In this document: one piece after another, positions 60,309-64,000 of the stretch
Layout of the letters: each line of letters begins with the position of its first letter
How positions within the stretch are numbered: the stretch's first letter is position 1
DNA from: Haliotis asinina
Lineage: Eukaryota > Mollusca > Gastropoda > Lepetellida > Haliotidae
DNA length: 64,000 bases
Reading direction: 5' to 3'
Assembly: GCF_037392515.1 (NCBI RefSeq)
Contig: NC_090291.1
Location: 34,290,501 to 34,354,500 of the forward strand
Made by a program: the position numbers and the translations under genes
Notes under the pieces: model-generated
Told to the model about the DNA's origin: nothing
The model's input: the letters and a program-made list of their open reading frames with translations, nothing else
Database searches by the model: none

Positions 60309-61042
60309 TTCATACTTCTGGGCTTGTGAATCTGGGCTTCATCCATTATCAGCTGTATTTATCTGTAAAACATTTTAGGCCTAATAAAGTCTTTAAAAGC
60401 ACAATGCCTTTGCTGGCATACATGTATGTTGACACGTTTTGTTTATGTTTCTTTGTGGTAGTCAAAACTATTAAAATTGATGGATTGCCACACAACAAAC
60501 TAATAACCACACAACTAGCACTATGCAGGAGGGCCGGGCACCATCTCCGACCCCTGGAATTTTTATATGGATTTTGTGTAACTAGTCACATTTACTCATA
60601 ACGGTTGTGGACAAAGAGAGAGTGCTTTATGTACGAAATATGTTAAAAAAAAGGTGAGTCACACTGATCTGGCAGCTGATTAACAGGAATGTTTTTTATA
60701 CAGAGAAGGAGTATATGCTAGTACTGTTTCCAAGCAATAGATAAAGGTGTTATCATGTACATGGCAACATCAGATCCATAATACAGTAAAAAGCTGTTCG
60801 TTCTTAATAAAAAAGTCCTGTTCATCCTACCAGCTTGTTAATGCCATTCAAAGAAGAAGACAGTGGACTGACAGGATTATTGGTATGTTACCGATATTAT
60901 TTCCTTTCATAGAGACTATTTCACGCAACCGTGATCGATTCTATGGTCCACACATTATATGAGTTATTTACTATGTGCATCTGACATAGCGTTTTCCTTC
61001 AAACAGTGTACATGTTGTGTGTAATAGAACTTCGCTCACTCA

Positions 61043-61262
61043 CTGACCCATGAAGATCCGGGTTAGAATTGATCTTCAGCAACACATGCTTGTTGTAAGA
61101 GGAGATTGACAGGATCTGGTGGTCAGGCTTGCAGACTTGGTATATATTTATGTCATTTCATATCAAATTGCATAGATCAATGTTCATGCTGTAGATCATT
61201 GGATTGTTTGGTCCAGATTTGATTATTTAGAGACAGCCACCATATTGCTGGAATATTGGCAT
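61043..61262 (+). repeat. SINE-A copy
   Basis: GAAGATCCGGGTTAGAATTG and ATCTTCAGCAACACATGCTT, then GGTGGTCAGGCTTGCAGACT, to the tail CACCATATTGCTGGAATATT. Starts at the same 5' base region as the copy at 42068, which helps define the family start. Confidence 0.93.
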
Positions 61263-61574
61263 TATAATTTCATCCTCAGGGCTATTTTTCAGTCTCTGTA
61301 AAGTAGATATTTTTTCTTTGTGGTTTATTTTACAGACTCTATAAGTTGAGGCATGGCCAACTGTACTTCTGCCTTTTTGAATACATTTTGTTTGCTCATC
61401 AGTACTTACTTAATTGTCCTCAGCCCACACAGGAAGTTACAGTATTGTAAGTGAGTGACTTAATATTTAACATCACAACGGCAGTAGTTCAGCCATATCA
61501 TGACAAAGTTACAATATAGCTTTTATACAACAGCCACCAGCATTATAAAATGTGCTTATAATTAGTGGTGACTA

Positions 61575-61815
61575 AATGGATGGGGTGGCAATGCCTGGTA
61601 ACTTGACTGCATGTCATCATGCCCTTCCACACTGGAAGTGTTCATGCTATCAATCATTGGTTTGTCAGGCATTATTAATGGTTCATGGTAGAAACAAACC
61701 CTGTCTCAGTTATGAGCCACATGAAAGTCAAGTCACATTTACTGCAGGTTCAATTCCCACATGGATGATATTGCTGGAATATTGCTACAAGTGGATATAC
61801 CATACTCACTCACTC
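61575..61815 (+). repeat. SINE-B/A mosaic copy
   Basis: A middle block TGCTATCAATCATTGGTTTG resembles SINE-A; the end GGTTCAATTCCCACATGG, GATATTGCTGGAATATTGC and CTCACTCACTC is SINE-B. Diverged or recombinant. Confidence 0.6.
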
Positions 61816-62951
61816 TGTGTATGAAAACTAGGCCATCAGTCGATCTGTTTCCTGCTACATCAGTTCACATGAAACTGCGTCATGAATACTCACATATATT
61901 GCATGCTTGTTGAGAAAATCAATACTGGTATGTACTCTGAAGATGACTTCCGTGCAGTCATGATCAACAGGTAACCTGAATAGACATACATATTATTGGT
62001 GTCAGTCTTTGTCCATGATGGCGGCTCTTGTTGCTGCACTGTATCCGTCACACAGCTACTCCCACTCAGGCAGTGAGGGAATGGATGGCAATATGTATAT
62101 GAGGCACAAATTGTGGATGAACATTCTTAAAACATTTCTTAGAAATAGTTATAACAATTATGATATTTTGGGCAGTGGGTCCTCTCTCATTTAAGACTAA
62201 AACATGTTCTATGTGGGCTGGCAAACATTTTAGAAAAAAGAAATATTAAAAAAATCCTTTTTTCTATCAAAGAAACTTGCTTCAGTGTTATCTTGGCTTC
62301 CATCAGACAGAAGATATAGAGATGTAAAATATTTATATAAAAACATGTCATGATGCTCTCGTTAGTTTCATGTAAATTGGCTGTCAATAAAATATGAGGA
62401 AACCTGTAATTATTATTAAGTATAATTGAAGGCGACATTTCTACGCAGTTCAGTGTCGTCAAGCTCCACATTTCTACACAGGTTCAGTGTCGTCAAGCAT
62501 TGTGATGCATGAGTAAGAAATAATAATGTATTCCCTCTATTTGTTTCTCATGGATCAATTGCTTGATGACATTAGAATCTCTGTTGAAACATCACGTTTC
62601 ACAGAATGAAAGATGTATATCCATACCAATTGTTATCCTTTTACAAGCTCTGATAGGATGCAGTGTAATCAGCACAGCTGCTTAAAACCATTTTGTGGTG
62701 CTATGCATCATTGCATGACAGGGTAACAGGACCATTCGGTGCATGTCCTTACTCTGGAAACAGCGACAACAGCTGTCCTTTACAGCTGTGTCTGTATCAT
62801 ATTACCTCATTGATAAATGATGGTGATCATCATCAAGATCCTGGAGGTAACATGATGATGATGCCGATGATAATGAGGAGGAGGATAGTGATGATGATGG
62901 TGATGTATGAATGGCGAATGGGCTTTCTCCAAGATCTTGACGTTAAAAAAA

Positions 62952-62970
62952 ATGATGATGATGATGATGT

Positions 62971-63021
<51 letters not shown>
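62952..63021. repeat. (GAT)n trinucleotide microsatellite
   Basis: About 23 GAT units with one GTT interruption. It produces poly-Asp and poly-Ile frames on the two strands that are not genes. Confidence 0.95.
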
Positions 63022-63022
<1 letters not shown>

Positions 63023-63025
<3 letters not shown>

Positions 63026-63180
63026 AGTCAAGTGGCTAAGCGTTTGATCGTCACACTTATTAGAAGATCCCAGTTCGATTCACCACGTGGGTACAGTGTG
63101 TGAAGCCCATTTCTGGTTTCCCTGGCGGTGATATTGCTGGAATATTGCTAAAAGCAGCATAAAACCCAGCTCACCCAAAC
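63023..63180 (+). repeat. SINE-B copy
   Basis: GTCAAGTGGCTAAGCGTTTG, the B-box region CAGTTCGATTCACC, GTGTGAAGCCCATTTCTGG and GATATTGCTGGAATATTGC. Confidence 0.93.
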
Positions 63181-63695
63181 TTGCTCATGTCATGTCTCAC
63201 TTTGCAAATGAGCATTCTAGCATGAATATACTAAAACTCTATATTAAGCAGTAGTGAGAACTGAGGTCTGATTTTAATAATTTATAGTGTGACTGATGAA
63301 ATAATTCATTCAGTATAGCTTAGTCTGAAATCTGTTAAATGATCTCATGAAATATACATTATTCCAGTCAGGCAGATAAATAAACATGATAAAACCAGAA
63401 GTAATGAGGTCTGTCATGTATGAGATATAGGTGGTTGATTTGGAATTTATGTAGGTAAGGCTCATTTATTATTATTGATTTGAGTTAATAAATTGCTGTA
63501 TCATTGTCAGCTTTGACTCTGTTGTAAGTAATACATTTAAAGCATTACATCCCAGATCTCACCACTGGACGTTGGATATTCAACATTTATTGATTAACCA
63601 CTTTTTTTCAACCACTAATCTCATTTATGAGGGTAATAACAGTAAATGTCATGTCATCATGTAAAGTATATGTCACTCATAACATGGCAGCACAT

Positions 63696-63767
63696 GTTAT
63701 ATCACAGTAATTAGTTATATCACAGTAATTAGTTATAACACAGTAATTAGTTATATCACAGTAATTA
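63696..63767. repeat. 18-bp tandem repeat, four copies
   Basis: GTTATATCACAGTAATTA starts at 63696, 63714, 63732 and 63750. Confidence 0.95.
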
Positions 63768-64000
63768 TAGAGTTAAAGCATAAATAATGCCCATTTCTGA
63801 TGGTAATGTTACAGTTTTCATTGTATTATTGCTGCAACATATTCTGAAACTTGCACGCTAATGATATGACTAAACAGATGTTTTCCCAACAAAGCAAGTT
63901 GTTAGGATTCTTCTTCATGATGTGACAGTACTTTGAAAATTTGTAAGACTTGGGGATGAACTTTTGCATGGACAGTAAGAGCATAATGGGGAAAGCTGTG

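Larger units (their letters stand above)
48257..64000. other. Right quarter: no recognisable exons, repeat-rich
   Basis: Apart from the repeats listed separately I see no protein family in 15.7 kb on either strand. If the exon at 47880 is real, this may be its next, long intron. The segment 55180-58010 is unusually free of SINEs and rich in AT. A 61-codon frame at 62009 starts in a CCATGATGGCGGC context but could not be supported. Confidence 0.4.

Noticed and set aside
61894..61970. Small exon-like segment ending AACAG|GTAACC
   Set aside because: Poor acceptor, under 25 codons, no linked exon.
62009..62194. 61-codon frame starting in CCATGATGGCGGC
   Set aside because: The start context is good but the frame decays into AT-rich sequence; no donor consistent with a continuing exon was convincing.
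62693..63103. 136-codon frame with poly-Asp
   Set aside because: It runs through the (GAT)n microsatellite and into a SINE-B.

Overview
This is a 64 kb piece of animal (eukaryotic) nuclear DNA. It has short exons with GT-AG introns, low gene density, and many SINE and DNA-transposon copies. Two SINE-like families end in the same tail, 'GGAATATTGCTRA...GGCGTAAAAC', followed by (CTCA)n. From memory this tail is typical of abalone and other vetigastropod snail genomes, so I infer a marine gastropod; the sequence alone does not prove it.

Layout. (1) 1-5595, minus strand: the 5' six exons of ECI2, an acyl-CoA-binding-domain enoyl-CoA delta isomerase; its 3' part lies off the left edge. (2) 5.8-16.8 kb: mostly non-coding, with SINEs, a 36-bp minisatellite, fold-backs and Tc1/mariner-type MITEs. 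(3) 16.9-20.75 kb, minus: a 180-residue acidic protein with two PPxY motifs, probably with a non-coding first exon near 20.75 kb. (4) 24.98-26.6 kb: a decayed THAP zinc-finger fragment, and a CpG-rich block with CRE, ETS and YY1-like sites. (5) 29.1-30.4 kb: a dead Tc1-like transposon. (6) 31.1-39.3 kb, plus: a complete six-exon gene for a secreted 331-residue protein (signal peptide, PAN/apple, four-cysteine linker, Sushi/CCP, galectin-like domain). A whole hAT transposon with its 8-bp target duplication sits in intron 2, and a large minisatellite built from copies of the exon-5 splice acceptor sits in intron 4. (7) 41.8-44.6 kb, minus: unassigned exon-like segments and a possible retroelement tail. 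(8) 47.6-48.26 kb, plus: promoter and first exon(s) of an unidentified signal-peptide protein. (9) 48.3-64 kb: no recognisable exons; many SINEs, a SINE-internal VNTR, a fold-back MITE and microsatellites.

The two well-supported genes are unrelated in function: fatty-acid oxidation and an extracellular lectin. The most unusual items are the PAN-CCP-galectin architecture with an altered sugar-binding motif, and the roughly 1.5 kb array in which about 21 acceptor-like copies precede the true 3' splice site of its fifth exon. Exon models were built by hand from splice consensus, phase and domain continuity; there is no transcript evidence.
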